Assembly (NCBI GenBank): GCA_964626755.1
Contig: CAZVGO010000014.1
Span: 1 to 64,000 of the forward strand
Reading direction: 5' to 3'
DNA length: 64,000 nt
Source: JACDAV01 sp964626755
Lineage (GTDB): Bacteria; Chloroflexota; Limnocylindria; Limnocylindrales; CSP1-4
Below are positions 17,731-26,087 of this stretch, piece by piece. The position numbers were made by a program, and so were the translations under genes. The stretch's first letter is position 1. Every line of letters begins with the position of its first letter. The notes below the pieces were generated by a model. The model worked only from the letters and a program-made list of their open reading frames with translations. It had not been told where the DNA came from and ran no database searches.

Positions 17731-20165
17731 CCGCGGATCCTCGCTCCCTCGGGATCGTACAGGGGCTCGCGCGCCACCTCGAACCCGACCCACTCGCCGA
17801 AGACCTCGACCTCCCCACGGGTCCCGATCGTGCCCTCGTCCGGGGGCAGGTAGGCGAAGGCGATCGACCGCTCGACGGCAAACCCGTAGCCCCCGGAGGT
17901 CACCCGCCCGACGATCTCGCCACCAACCCGAACCGGCTCGTTGCCGAGCGCGACCGAGCGCGGGTCGTCAAGGACCAGGCAACGCAGGCGCTTCCGCGGG
18001 CCCGCTTTCCGGGCCGCCAGGAGCGCCTCGCGGCCGATGAAGTCGACGCCCTTGTCGAGCCGGACGGCGAACCCGAGCCCGGCCTCGTACGGCGTCTCCT
18101 CCGGCGTGATGTCGCTCGACCAGACGCGATAGCCCTTCTCGATGCGCAGCGCGTCGATCGCGCGGTACCCGCCGGGCACGAGACCGTGCGCCGCGCCCGC
18201 CTCGACGAGCGTGTCCCACAACGCAAGTCCGTATTCGGTCGGCGGGTAGAGCTCCCAGCCGAGCTCACCGACGTATGTGACCCGCAATGCCAGCACCGGC
18301 ACGCTGCCGACGGTGATCTCGCGCGCGTTGAGGTACGGAAACCCTGCGTCGGAAACGTCGTCGCGCGTAACGGACTCGAGGATGTCGCGGGCCCGCGGGC
18401 CCCACAGGCCGAGGCACGCCCGCGCGGAGGTCGTGTCGGCCACGACGACGCTGCCGTCGGCCGGGGCGTGGTGCCGGATCCAGCCCAGGTCGTGATTGCC
18501 GAACGCGGTGCCGGTGACGATGAGGTATCGGTCCTCATCGAGCCGGGTGACGGTGAAGTCACACTCGATCCCGCCGCGCCGGTTGAGCATCGACGTGTAG
18601 ACGATCGAGCCAGCCGGACGGTCGACGTCGTTCGCGCACAGGCGCTGGAGGAACTCACACGCGCCCGGGCCGGTGATCTCGATCTTCGCGAAGCTCGACT
18701 CGTCGAACAGGGCCGCCGTCTGCCTCGTCGCAAGCGCCTCCGCCGCAATCGCGCTCGACCAGTGCTCGCCGGCCCACCCGCGCGGACGGAGCCCCTCGAG
18801 AGATGCGTTCTCATTCGAGCGGAACCAGTTCGGCCGCTCCCAGCCGGACTTCTCGCCGAACTCGGCCTGGAGCGCGGCGAGGCGCGGCCATGCCGCGGTC
18901 AGGCGAAGGGGCCGGCCGGCCTTGCGCTCCTCGTTCGGGTAGTGGATGTCGTAGTAGGTCTGGTAGACCTCGCGGGTCCGGGCGAGCGTGTAGTCGCGGG
19001 ACCGGTACTGCGCCCCGAAGCGCCGGATGTCCATCTTCCAGAGATCGAGCTCCGGCTCGCCGTCGACGATCCAGCGGGCCATCTGCTGACCGATCCCACC
19101 TGCGCCCGCAATCCCGTGGGCGCAGAACCCCGCGGCGACGAAGAACCCCCGCACATCCGACTCGCCGAGGATGAACTCGTTGTCCGGCGTGAATGCCTCG
19201 GGACCGTTGATCATCCGGGTCACGCCGGCGTCGGCGATCGCGGGCACGCGACGGATCGCGCCGTCCATGATCTCTGCGAAGCGCGGCCAGTCCGGCTCGA
19301 GGAGCTTGCCGTTGAAGTCGGCCGGGATCCCGTCCAGCCCCCACGCCGCGGGCTGCCGCTCATAGCCTCCCATGCACAGCCCGCCGACCTCCTCCCGGAA
19401 GTAGCACAGGTTGTCCGGGTCGCGCATCGTCGGCAGAGTGGGGGTGACGCCGTCGATCTCCTTCGTGAACAGGTACTCGTGGGCAATCGGCACGATCGGC
19501 ACGTTGACGCCGGCGAGCCGGCCAATCTCCGGGGCGAACATCCCGCCGGCGTCGACGATGACCTCCGATTCGATCGTCGAACGCTGACCGCCTGCCTCGA
19601 CCTCGACTCCGGTGACGCGGCCGCCACTCACGCCGATCCCCACGACGCGCGTCCGCGTCCGGATGCGCGCGCCACGTTTTCGCGCGCCAGCCGCCAGGGC
19701 CTGCGCGAGACCGGACGGATCGAGCCAGCCGTCGGTCGGCAGCCAGACGGCGCCGAGCACGCCGTCGGTCGACATCTGCGGGAAGCGCTCCTGGGCCTCG
19801 CGGGCGGAGATCAGCTCGAGCGGGAGGCCGAACGTCTTCGCCCAGCCGGCCTGGCGGCGAAGCTCCTCGAGCCGCTCGGGCGACGACGCGAGCCGGAGCG
19901 AGCCCACCTCGTGCCACGACGGGTCGACGCCGGTCTCGGCGCCGAGGCGCCGGTAGAGCGCGACCCCGTACATCATCATCCGGGTCAACGTGACCGTCGA
20001 TCGAAGCTGGCCGACGAGCCCGGCCGAGTGGAACGTCGAGCCGGAGGTCAGCTCGGCGCGATCGACGAGGACGATGTCCGTCCAGCCCAGCTCTGCGAGG
20101 TGGTAGGCGATCGACGTCCCACCGACGCCGCCACCGACGATCACCGCGCGGGTGTGCTCGACCAC
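17727..20165 (-). CDS. Dimethylglycine/sarcosine dehydrogenase-like FAD enzyme fused to a GcvT domain (paralogue 1)
   Basis: Oxidative N-demethylase that removes a methyl group from an N-methylated amine and passes it to tetrahydrofolate. The N-terminal DAO-type FAD domain carries VGGGVGG at 10-16 and GSTFHSAGL, whose His46 corresponds to the histidine covalently linked to FAD in dimethylglycine dehydrogenase. The C-terminal ~400 residues are an aminomethyltransferase (GcvT) fold (GLWGPRARDIL, ALRIEKGYRVWSSD). The GTG at 20165 is preferred because GGAGGG lies upstream; the result is 812 residues, identical in length to paralogue 2. The exact substrate is unknown. Confidence 0.87.
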   Translation of the reverse strand: MVEHTRAVIVGGGVGGTSIAYHLAELGWTDIVLVDRAELTSGSTFHSAGLVGQLRSTVTLTRMMMYGVALYRRLGAETGVDPSWHEVGSLRLASSPERLEELRRQAGWAKTFGLPLELISAREAQERFPQMSTDGVLGAVWLPTDGWLDPSGLAQALAAGARKRGARIRTRTRVVGIGVSGGRVTGVEVEAGGQRSTIESEVIVDAGGMFAPEIGRLAGVNVPIVPIAHEYLFTKEIDGVTPTLPTMRDPDNLCYFREEVGGLCMGGYERQPAAWGLDGIPADFNGKLLEPDWPRFAEIMDGAIRRVPAIADAGVTRMINGPEAFTPDNEFILGESDVRGFFVAAGFCAHGIAGAGGIGQQMARWIVDGEPELDLWKMDIRRFGAQYRSRDYTLARTREVYQTYYDIHYPNEERKAGRPLRLTAAWPRLAALQAEFGEKSGWERPNWFRSNENASLEGLRPRGWAGEHWSSAIAAEALATRQTAALFDESSFAKIEITGPGACEFLQRLCANDVDRPAGSIVYTSMLNRRGGIECDFTVTRLDEDRYLIVTGTAFGNHDLGWIRHHAPADGSVVVADTTSARACLGLWGPRARDILESVTRDDVSDAGFPYLNAREITVGSVPVLALRVTYVGELGWELYPPTEYGLALWDTLVEAGAAHGLVPGGYRAIDALRIEKGYRVWSSDITPEETPYEAGLGFAVRLDKGVDFIGREALLAARKAGPRKRLRCLVLDDPRSVALGNEPVRVGGEIVGRVTSGGYGFAVERSIAFAYLPPDEGTIGTRGEVEVFGEWVGFEVAREPLYDPEGARIRG

Positions 20166-20218
20166 CTGCCCTCCCTCCGCTCGATCTCGACCGGCCGTCG
20201 CCGCGCTACGGTAGCGGG

Positions 20219-20698
20219 TCAGTGGCACACGTCGCTGCCCGAGTCGGTGAACGTCCGGCCGGCGACCGGGACGAAATCCCAGCTATCCGGTCCGAGGATC
20301 AGCCTGATGACTCCGGCGGCGCCGCTCGTGTCGTACTCGTTGTCGCCAGGGACGGGTCGCGTTCGGTCCAGGAACGCGCCCCACGAGGGCTCGTAGCAGT
20401 CGCGATACTCCCGGGCGGAGCCCACGCGATAGGCGTTGTCACCGGCGACAAATACCGTGCCTGGAATAAGGGCGACGAGGTCGGCTGTGCTCTCATCGTC
20501 GTCGTCCCCGCACTCGGCGATGTCGCCCGCGCCGACCAGGACAGCCGCGTCCCCGGATGGTGCCGGCGGGATCACCGGGCTCGCGCCCGGCAGGCTCGCC
20601 CCGCCGGGCCGCCACACCAGAAGCGCCGCGACGAGAAGGGTCAGGACGAGGGCGACAAAGGCGAGCGCGACGGCACGCGGGAGGAGGCCTCGCTGCAT
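20219..20698 (-). pseudogene. Truncated metallophosphoesterase-like gene
   Basis: From the ATG at 20698 the product has an N-terminal membrane anchor (VALAFVALVLTLLVAALLVW). It then shows the first calcineurin-like motifs GAGDIAECG and GDNAYRVGS, and CYEPSWGAFLDRTRPVPG. The next motif should be GNHEY but reads GDNEY. The frame ends about 40 residues later without the GHxH motif needed for the metal site. A full family member would be nearly twice as long. The stop falls ~50 nt before the flavoprotein start. I read this as a decayed secreted phosphatase, although a short non-catalytic protein cannot be excluded. Confidence 0.55.
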
Positions 20699-20779
20699 GC
20701 CGGACAGCGTATCCGTGAGCCGGGTCTGGTCGGCGCAGTCTCGGTCGGGTGCCGGCATCAGCGACTCTGGCACACAGCC

Positions 20780-20808
20780 AAAACGGGGCGCCCAAGAGGG
20801 CGCCCCGT
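20780..20808 (-). terminator. Intrinsic terminator of the serine/proline-repeat protein gene
   Basis: A perfect 11-bp stem, ACGGGGCGCCC/GGGCGCCCCGT, with a 4-nt loop. On the minus strand it is followed by TTTT, ~50 nt downstream of the stop at 20860. Confidence 0.75.
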
Positions 20809-20859
20809 CTCTGTCGGCTGCCTGGGTGTCAGGTCAGCCGAGTGTTGGTGGGGGACCGG

Positions 20860-21261
20860 TCAGGACACGCTGCCCGGGCTGTTCGGGCTGTTCGGGCTCG
20901 CGGGGCTGGCCGGCGAGGCCGGGCTGGCGACGCTGACTGGGCTCGCGGGGCTGGCTGGGCTTGCCGCCGAGGCGGGGCTATTGACGCTGACCGCGCTCGC
21001 CGGGCTGGCCGCCGAGGTGGGGCTATCGAGGCTGTCGACAGAGTCGAGGCTCGATGCCGAGCCCGAGCTGTCGATGCCCAGCGTCAGCCCTTCCATCTGG
21101 AGGAGAACGCGATCCCGGGCGTTCCATGCCGGCGCGGTGGCGTCGTCGAGATGGATCGCCTCGACCGTCGTCGGATTGTCGTTGCCGAGCGCCGTCCCGC
21201 CGAACACAAGGCCCGTGACGACGGCTCCCGTGGTGATGACCTTCCAGTTTGTTAGCTTCAT
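20860..21261 (-). CDS. Secreted low-complexity protein with Ser-Pro-Ala repeats
   Basis: 133 residues from an ATG at 21261 preceded 8 nt away by AAGGA. A signal peptide or anchor is visible (TTGAVVTGLVFGGTALG), then a short acidic globular stretch (EAIHLDDATAPAWNARDR) and from about residue 75 a Ser/Asp then Ser-Pro-Ala/Val/Asn tail with repeats of SPASP, SPNSP and SVNSP. Such tails resemble cell-wall spanning or O-glycosylated linkers. It has its own terminator. A 40-bp sequence at 21336-21375 upstream of it recurs in front of the next gene. No family recognised. Confidence 0.7.
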   Translation of the reverse strand: MKLTNWKVITTGAVVTGLVFGGTALGNDNPTTVEAIHLDDATAPAWNARDRVLLQMEGLTLGIDSSGSASSLDSVDSLDSPTSAASPASAVSVNSPASAASPASPASPVSVASPASPASPASPNSPNSPGSVS

Positions 21262-21335
21262 GTTCGTCTGTCCTTCTGTGGTGGTGTCGAGTCGATTCGT
21301 CGATTCGTTTCGACTGACATATCGTCTGCCGGCGA

Positions 21336-21375
21336 CATGAGCCGACGATTGGGCGGATGTGAGAACCCGCTCAGG
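21336..21375. repeat. 40-bp imperfect repeat, copy A
   Basis: This 40-bp sequence matches 22691-22730 at 32 of 40 positions without gaps. Shared blocks are CATGAGC, CGATTGGGC, TGAGAA and CCGCT. It lies ~75 bp upstream of the repeat-protein start and overlaps the stop of the phosphotransferase. On the minus strand it ends with CTCATG; a 26-codon frame starts at that ATG and stops over the start of the downstream gene. Confidence 0.6.
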
Positions 21376-22693
21376 AAACAGCGTGAATTCGGTAGTCCGC
21401 TCCCTTCGCACGCTCGGCGCGAGCAGCCCATCGCTCGGCGAGCGCGACCAGCCGCAGGGTGGCGGCCCGCCAGTGGGGCTGCTGCAGGCGGAACGGTCCG
21501 GTCGCGAGTCCGACGCAGATCCCGGCAACCTGTCGGGCCAGGTCGCCGGGATCGGCGAGCCGGCTCGACTCGGCCACGAGCGACTCCCCGTAGGCGCGGA
21601 CGCGGAGGCGGGCTCTCGGGAAGTCCGCCTCGAGGGCGGACAGGTAGGCGATCAATGTGGCCGGATCGTCGATCCGGTCGCCAAACCCGAGCCCGTCAAT
21701 GTCGAGAAGGCCGGAGATGGCCCCATCCCGAACGAGCAGCTGGGCATCGTGCAGGTCGCCGTGGATCATCCCTGGCCGCACGGGCGCCGCGTCCCCCAGC
21801 CGATCGACGAGCCGCCGCAGGCGGTCCCGCTGGTCGGGCAGGATCGCTTCGAGAGCGCGGGCGTGGCCGGCGGCCCGGCGGACGGCCGAGGGCTTGGGTG
21901 CCACGCCCGAAAGCGCGCTGATGTCCGCGATGTCCGCGATGTCCGCGACCCGATCGAGCAGCTCGAGCAGGGCCTCTGGAGGCGGAGTGGATTGGCCGGT
22001 GGCCAACGTTTCGCGCAGGATCTGCCCGGGCAGCGCCTCGAGTGCCACCAGCCCGAGCGGCCGCGACCAGCCCAGGCTGGCCGGCGTGGGCAGGAGACCG
22101 GCGACCGCAGCGTGACGCCGGTGGAGCGCCTCGGCCTCGTCGGTGGGCACGATCTTGAAGTACAAGGACTGATCGCCGACCACAGCCCGGATCACCGCCC
22201 GGCGCCCCGGTCGATATGCCATCGGAGTAAGCCGGACGGGACCCGGAAGACCGCCGAGATCCGCGATGACCGCCCGCACCCGATCAGGCTCGATGGCCGA
22301 AGCGAGCCCCGGCAGATACGGGTCGAACGGCCAGCGCCACACGCCAATGGACCGCTCGCCGTCGCCGACGACCAGGCTGCCGTCCGGCAGCCCGGCGGAG
22401 TCGGTTACGGCGACGAGGGTCTCGTCGGTCACCCGACCCTTCCAGGAGACCCGAGCCGCGAACCTGGCCAGCAGCCGCCGGCCTGGCTTGTAAAGGACCT
22501 GGCGACGCTCAATCGCCTCGAGGGTGCCGCCCGCCTCGGCGAGCGCGAGGCCCATGACGGGCACGATCTCCGGCCCCAGGATCACCCGGGCCGCCGGCAA
22601 CCGGTCGTCGCGCAGATCAAGTTGGGGCGGGGCCGCAATCCCGGGTCGCGCGGCTGACAGGGTCATCACCCGGTCAGTCTCCGTCGCCATCAT
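21371..22693 (-). CDS. Large phosphotransferase (aminoglycoside/choline kinase superfamily) with doubled N-lobe-like region
   Basis: Transfers phosphate from ATP to an unknown small molecule. The C-terminal catalytic lobe is clear: MIHGDLHDAQLL (Brenner motif with catalytic Asp) and GLLDIDGLGFGDRIDD (metal Asp). The N-terminal half contains two similar strands, LYKPGRRLLARF and AYRPGRRAVIRA, about 110 residues apart. This suggests a duplicated N-lobe or a pseudokinase-like first unit. 440 residues from the ATG at 22693, against ~270-350 for most family members. It lies between the response regulator and the repeat protein on the same strand. Substrate unknown. Confidence 0.7.
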   Translation of the reverse strand: MMATETDRVMTLSAARPGIAAPPQLDLRDDRLPAARVILGPEIVPVMGLALAEAGGTLEAIERRQVLYKPGRRLLARFAARVSWKGRVTDETLVAVTDSAGLPDGSLVVGDGERSIGVWRWPFDPYLPGLASAIEPDRVRAVIADLGGLPGPVRLTPMAYRPGRRAVIRAVVGDQSLYFKIVPTDEAEALHRRHAAVAGLLPTPASLGWSRPLGLVALEALPGQILRETLATGQSTPPPEALLELLDRVADIADIADISALSGVAPKPSAVRRAAGHARALEAILPDQRDRLRRLVDRLGDAAPVRPGMIHGDLHDAQLLVRDGAISGLLDIDGLGFGDRIDDPATLIAYLSALEADFPRARLRVRAYGESLVAESSRLADPGDLARQVAGICVGLATGPFRLQQPHWRAATLRLVALAERWAARAERAKGADYRIHAVS

Positions 22694-22730
22694 GAGCGGC
22701 CGATTGGGCCGAGATGAGAATCCGCTTATG
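22691..22730. repeat. 40-bp imperfect repeat, copy B
   Basis: Second copy of the element at 21336-21375 (32/40 identical). It lies directly upstream of the phosphotransferase and includes its start codon, and is ~20 bp after the response-regulator stop. Its GAATCCGC block also occurs at 25040-25047, in the histidine kinase promoter. It is a candidate binding site for the adjacent response regulator. Confidence 0.55.
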
Positions 22731-22748
22731 TGGCCCACGCTCAGGGGA

Positions 22749-23435
22749 TCAGGACGAGTCGGCCTCGGCTTGTTCAGCCGCTTCAAGTCGGTAGCCCATG
22801 CCGCGGACCGTCGTGATCCACTCCTCGCCGAGCTTCTGGCGGAGGTAGCGGACGTAGACCTCGACGACGTTCGAGCCCGGATCGTAGTCGTAGCCCCAGA
22901 CGTTGCTCAGCAGTTGTTCCCGGCTGAGGACCTGGCCCGGATGTCGGAAGAACATCTCCGCCATCGCGAACTCCCGCGCGGTCAGCTCGGCCGTCCTTTG
23001 GCCGACGATCAGCCGGCGCGTCCGAAGATCGAGGGATGCCTCGCCTACCCGCAGGACAGTCGGCTCCGGGGCATTGTCCTCGCGGAGACGCGCCCTGACC
23101 CGGGCCAGCAGCTCCTCGAAGCGGAACGGCTTTGGGACGTAGTCGTCCGCGCCACCCTCGAGTCCTGCCACGGTGTCCTCCACGCTGTCGCGGGCCGTGA
23201 GGATGATGACCGGCAGCCGCCGGCCGCGAGCCCGAAGCTCGCGCAGGACGCTGAATCCGTCTCTCCCTGGCAGACCGATGTCCAGGATGAGCAAGTCAAA
23301 GTCCTCCGAGTCCGCGAGATCGAGAGCGTCGCGCCCGTCCTGGGTCACGGTCGTCGTGAAGCCGTTTGCCCGCAGGCCCTTCTCGAGGAACGACGCGATC
23401 CGGGGTTCGTCCTCGGCGATCAGGATCCGCTTCAT
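22749..23435 (-). CDS. OmpR/PhoB family response regulator
   Basis: DNA-binding partner of the upstream histidine kinase. Receiver domain with phospho-acceptor Asp52 (LLILDIGLPGRDG), conserved Thr in ILTARDS and Lys in DYVPKPF. The C-terminal winged helix covers ~130-220 (LTAREFAMAEMFFRHPGQVLS, VRGMGYRLE). 228 residues, complete. Its ATG overlaps the kinase stop (ATGA). Likely targets are the kinase promoter with its 11-bp direct repeats and the two 40-bp repeats flanking the downstream genes. Confidence 0.93.
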   Translation of the reverse strand: MKRILIAEDEPRIASFLEKGLRANGFTTTVTQDGRDALDLADSEDFDLLILDIGLPGRDGFSVLRELRARGRRLPVIILTARDSVEDTVAGLEGGADDYVPKPFRFEELLARVRARLREDNAPEPTVLRVGEASLDLRTRRLIVGQRTAELTAREFAMAEMFFRHPGQVLSREQLLSNVWGYDYDPGSNVVEVYVRYLRQKLGEEWITTVRGMGYRLEAAEQAEADSS

Positions 23436-25015
23436 GTCGGACGCCCTGGTTCGGCAGGGACAATCACCGTGAATGTCGCGCCCTGGCCCGGTTCGCTGGC
23501 GAGCTCGACGCGCCCGCCGTGGGCCTCCGCGATCGCCCGGACGATCGACAGTCCGAGGCCGACGCCTTCGGAACGGCGGTGGCCGGAGCGACCGCGGAAG
23601 AAGCGCTCGAAGATCCGGTCACGGTCCCCGGGGAGCACCCCGGGCCCCGAGTCGCGGACCCAGAAGCGAACCTGCCCGTTGCGGATCTCGGAGCCCACGG
23701 CCACGAGCCCGCCCTCGGTTGTGTGGCGAACGGCGTTCTCCGCCAGCTGGAGGACCGCCTGCATCAGGCGCTGCTCGTCGACCGTCGCCCGGCCCTCGGC
23801 CGTGCCATCGAGGCGCCAGTCACGCGGAGCCAGTCCCCGGGCGTTGTCGAGCATTCGGATGGTCAGCTCGTCGAGGTCGACGACCCGCAGACGGATGAAG
23901 TCCGGCTGCTCCGTCCGGGCAAGTGTCAGGAGATCGTCGACCATCCGGCTCATTCGCTCGAGCTCCTCCGACACGAGCTCCATCGTCCGCTGTCGGTCTT
24001 CGGGGTCCTCGCCCATGACGTCGAGGTGGCCGCGGATGACCGTGATCGGCGTCCGCATCTCGTGCCCGGCGTCGTCGATGAACCGGCGCTGGGTCGCGAA
24101 TGCGGCCTCGAGCCGCTCGAGCATCTCGTTGAATGTGCCCGACAGCTCGGAGATCTCGTCGCGGCCCTCGACGGGGATCCGCTGGCTCAGGTCCGTCTCC
24201 GAGATCGATCGCGCGGTCCGCGTCACCAGCCGGACCGGGGCGAGGATCCGCTCGGCCAGCCTGACTGCGAGCACCGATCCGATGACCAGCATGACGAGTC
24301 CGACAATCGCCGCCGCCAGCGACGCCGCGTCGGTATCGGCCTGCTGGAGATCCCGGAAGCTTGCGACGACAAAGACACCTTCGGGCTCGCCATTGGAGAG
24401 GATGGGCACCGCCAGGTACTCCACCGTGCCGGCCGGCGTGTCGACGCGTCCGCGGGTGGGTTCCTCGACGTTGGCCCACCGGGCCACAAGCGCAGCGTCC
24501 TCATGGAGGGCATAGCGTGAGGGGACCGCGTTGAGCGGAGGCGGCTCATCCAGCGGGCTGTAGAGGTGGAGCCGGCCATCGAGGAACGTCAGCAGCGATT
24601 CGTGCTGCGGGGGGATGTTCCGGGAGAGGAAGACCTCGAAGATCCGGTCGACATCTTGACCAAAAGGCTCGCCAGTCTGCGGATCGTTGCCGTTCGCCAG
24701 GCGCCGGATCTCCTCGACTTCCTGAGCGAGCTCCGACTCGATCCGCGCGTCGAGACGCTGGACGAGGACCTCGCGGACCAGGACGACCGAACCCGCCGTC
24801 GCCAGGGCGAGGACGACGATGAACCACCACACCATTCGCAGGCGGATCCCGCCGAGGAAGGTCAGGACGCGCCCTCGAATCCGTTGCCTGCGGCGAGTGT
24901 TCGGCGCGGGCCTCGCTCTCGCGTCAAACGGGCGCGCCGGATCGGTCACGGCCTGCGCCGCATCCGATCGTGGCTCCGAGGTATGCCCGGGTGGGCCTTC
25001 AGCGCTATCCAGCAC
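23432..25015 (-). CDS. Sensor histidine kinase
   Basis: Membrane sensor that phosphorylates the response regulator encoded by the overlapping gene. A basic N-terminal region of ~60 residues precedes TM1 (MVWWFIVVLALATAGSVVLV). An extracytoplasmic sensor of ~150 residues and TM2 (AAIVGLVMLVIGSVLAV) follow, then HAMP, the phospho-acceptor His in DDAGHEMRTP, and an ATPase domain with N-box ENAVRHT, DSGPGV and GVGLGLSIV. A GTG at 25021 abuts the -10 box GATACT. Transcription from it would begin near the GTG at 25015, so that start is chosen, giving 527 residues. The signal is unknown. Confidence 0.88.
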   Translation of the reverse strand: MLDSAEGPPGHTSEPRSDAAQAVTDPARPFDARARPAPNTRRRQRIRGRVLTFLGGIRLRMVWWFIVVLALATAGSVVLVREVLVQRLDARIESELAQEVEEIRRLANGNDPQTGEPFGQDVDRIFEVFLSRNIPPQHESLLTFLDGRLHLYSPLDEPPPLNAVPSRYALHEDAALVARWANVEEPTRGRVDTPAGTVEYLAVPILSNGEPEGVFVVASFRDLQQADTDAASLAAAIVGLVMLVIGSVLAVRLAERILAPVRLVTRTARSISETDLSQRIPVEGRDEISELSGTFNEMLERLEAAFATQRRFIDDAGHEMRTPITVIRGHLDVMGEDPEDRQRTMELVSEELERMSRMVDDLLTLARTEQPDFIRLRVVDLDELTIRMLDNARGLAPRDWRLDGTAEGRATVDEQRLMQAVLQLAENAVRHTTEGGLVAVGSEIRNGQVRFWVRDSGPGVLPGDRDRIFERFFRGRSGHRRSEGVGLGLSIVRAIAEAHGGRVELASEPGQGATFTVIVPAEPGRPT

Positions 25016-25021
25016 CAGCAC

Positions 25022-25064
25022 AGTATCGGCCTGGCCCCTGAATCCGCGGTTAGTCCTGGATTAG
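25022..25064 (-). promoter_or_regulatory. Histidine kinase promoter with 11-bp direct repeats
   Basis: On the minus strand, GATACT (25022-25027) ends 6 nt before the GTG at 25015, giving a leaderless transcript. The -35 position has no consensus hexamer. Instead it holds two direct repeats, CTAATCCAGGA and CTAACCGCGGA, in an exact 11-bp period starting at 25064 and 25053. This spacing is typical of OmpR-family regulator sites, so autoregulation is likely. Confidence 0.55.
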
Positions 25065-25129
25065 AGCCCTCTCATTGTCGGTAACCGGCGCTATCGTGAG
25101 GTGTCGGAGTGGGGAGTGGAGGCGGGCGG

Positions 25130-26065
25130 ATGGCGGTCGGGATCGACGAAGTCGTCGGGCAGATCCCGAGCTGGCGGGGTCGGCACATCGAGGTCGAGCC
25201 CCTGGCGGGCGGCCTGACCAACCGGAATTACCGAGTCACCGTCGATGGCGAGCCCGTCTTCGTCCGGGTTCCGGGTGCGGACACCGGGCTGCTCGCGGTC
25301 GACCGGACGAACGAGCTGCACAACACCCGGGCGGCGGCCGCGACAGGCATCGGGGCAAGGGTTCTCGAGGCATTGCCGGAGAGCGGCGTCATCGTCCTCG
25401 AGTGGATCGACGGGACGACGATGTCGAACGCCGCATTCGCCGGCGCCGGCTGGCCGGAGCGGGTAGCGACCAGCCTCCGCCAGCTCCACGCCGGTCCGCG
25501 CTTCCTCCATGACTTCAACATGTTCCGACTGACGGAGCGCTATCTCCGAGTCGTCGACGAGCGCAACATCCCGATCCCCGTCGGCTACCGCGACCGGGTG
25601 CCGCTCCTGCCGCGGATCGAAGCCGCTCTCGCCGGGGCGCCGCTCCCTTTGGTCCCCTGCCACAACGACCTGCTCGCGGAGAACTACATCGACGACGGCC
25701 GGCGGCTGCGAATCGTCGACTACGAGTACAGCGGCAACAACGATCCGTGCTTTGAGCTCGGCAACACGTGCCAGGAGCTCGGCTGGGACGACCGACGGGT
25801 CGCTGAGCTGTGCGCCGCCTATTTCCGGGTGGCAACGCCCTCCCTGCTCGCCCGGATGCGGCTCAACATGATCATGTCGGACGTCGGCTGGACGCTGTGG
25901 GCGGCGATCCAGGCCAGGATCTCGCCCATCGAATACGACTTCTGGGGCTGGGCCGTGGAGCGCTGGACCCGGGCGGCCGCCAAGCTCGACTCCGTCGCCC
26001 TGGACGACTGGATCCGTGACGTCCGGGCAGACGACGGCCCGGGCGGCGAAGCCGCCCGGGCCTGA
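25130..26065 (+). CDS. Choline/ethanolamine kinase-like phosphotransferase
   Basis: ATP-dependent kinase of a small amino alcohol or related compound. The N-lobe shows LAGGLTNRNYRVTV (the choline-kinase-type glycine/Asn loop). The catalytic loop is PCHNDLLAENYIDD and the metal Asp lies in LRIVDYEYSGNNDP. 311 residues from the ATG at 25130, with GGAGG shortly upstream; an in-frame ATG at 25109 is less likely. It is closely similar to the gene at 31397-32305 (TNRNY, PCHNDLL, DDGRRLRIVD), so the two are paralogues flanking the permease and flavoprotein genes. Substrate not determined. Confidence 0.82.
   Translation: MAVGIDEVVGQIPSWRGRHIEVEPLAGGLTNRNYRVTVDGEPVFVRVPGADTGLLAVDRTNELHNTRAAAATGIGARVLEALPESGVIVLEWIDGTTMSNAAFAGAGWPERVATSLRQLHAGPRFLHDFNMFRLTERYLRVVDERNIPIPVGYRDRVPLLPRIEAALAGAPLPLVPCHNDLLAENYIDDGRRLRIVDYEYSGNNDPCFELGNTCQELGWDDRRVAELCAAYFRVATPSLLARMRLNMIMSDVGWTLWAAIQARISPIEYDFWGWAVERWTRAAAKLDSVALDDWIRDVRADDGPGGEAARA
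26036..26062. terminator. Perfect 12-bp hairpin ahead of a stop codon
   Basis: GGCCCGGGCGGC and GCCGCCCGGGCC flank a GAA loop and are followed directly by the TGA of the kinase gene. No T-run follows. It sits between convergent genes and may slow transcription from both sides. Confidence 0.4.
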
Positions 26066-26087
26066 ACACGTCGGGGTCCGAGGTGGA

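Noticed and set aside
20870..21080. Short tandem DNA repeats resembling a CRISPR array
   Set aside because: The repeats are codons for Ser-Pro-Ala units within a protein-coding frame; there are no unique spacers and no cas genes.
21935..21960. Triple GATGTCCGC repeat as a regulatory site
   Set aside because: It lies inside the phosphotransferase gene and encodes a simple ADIADIADI helix.
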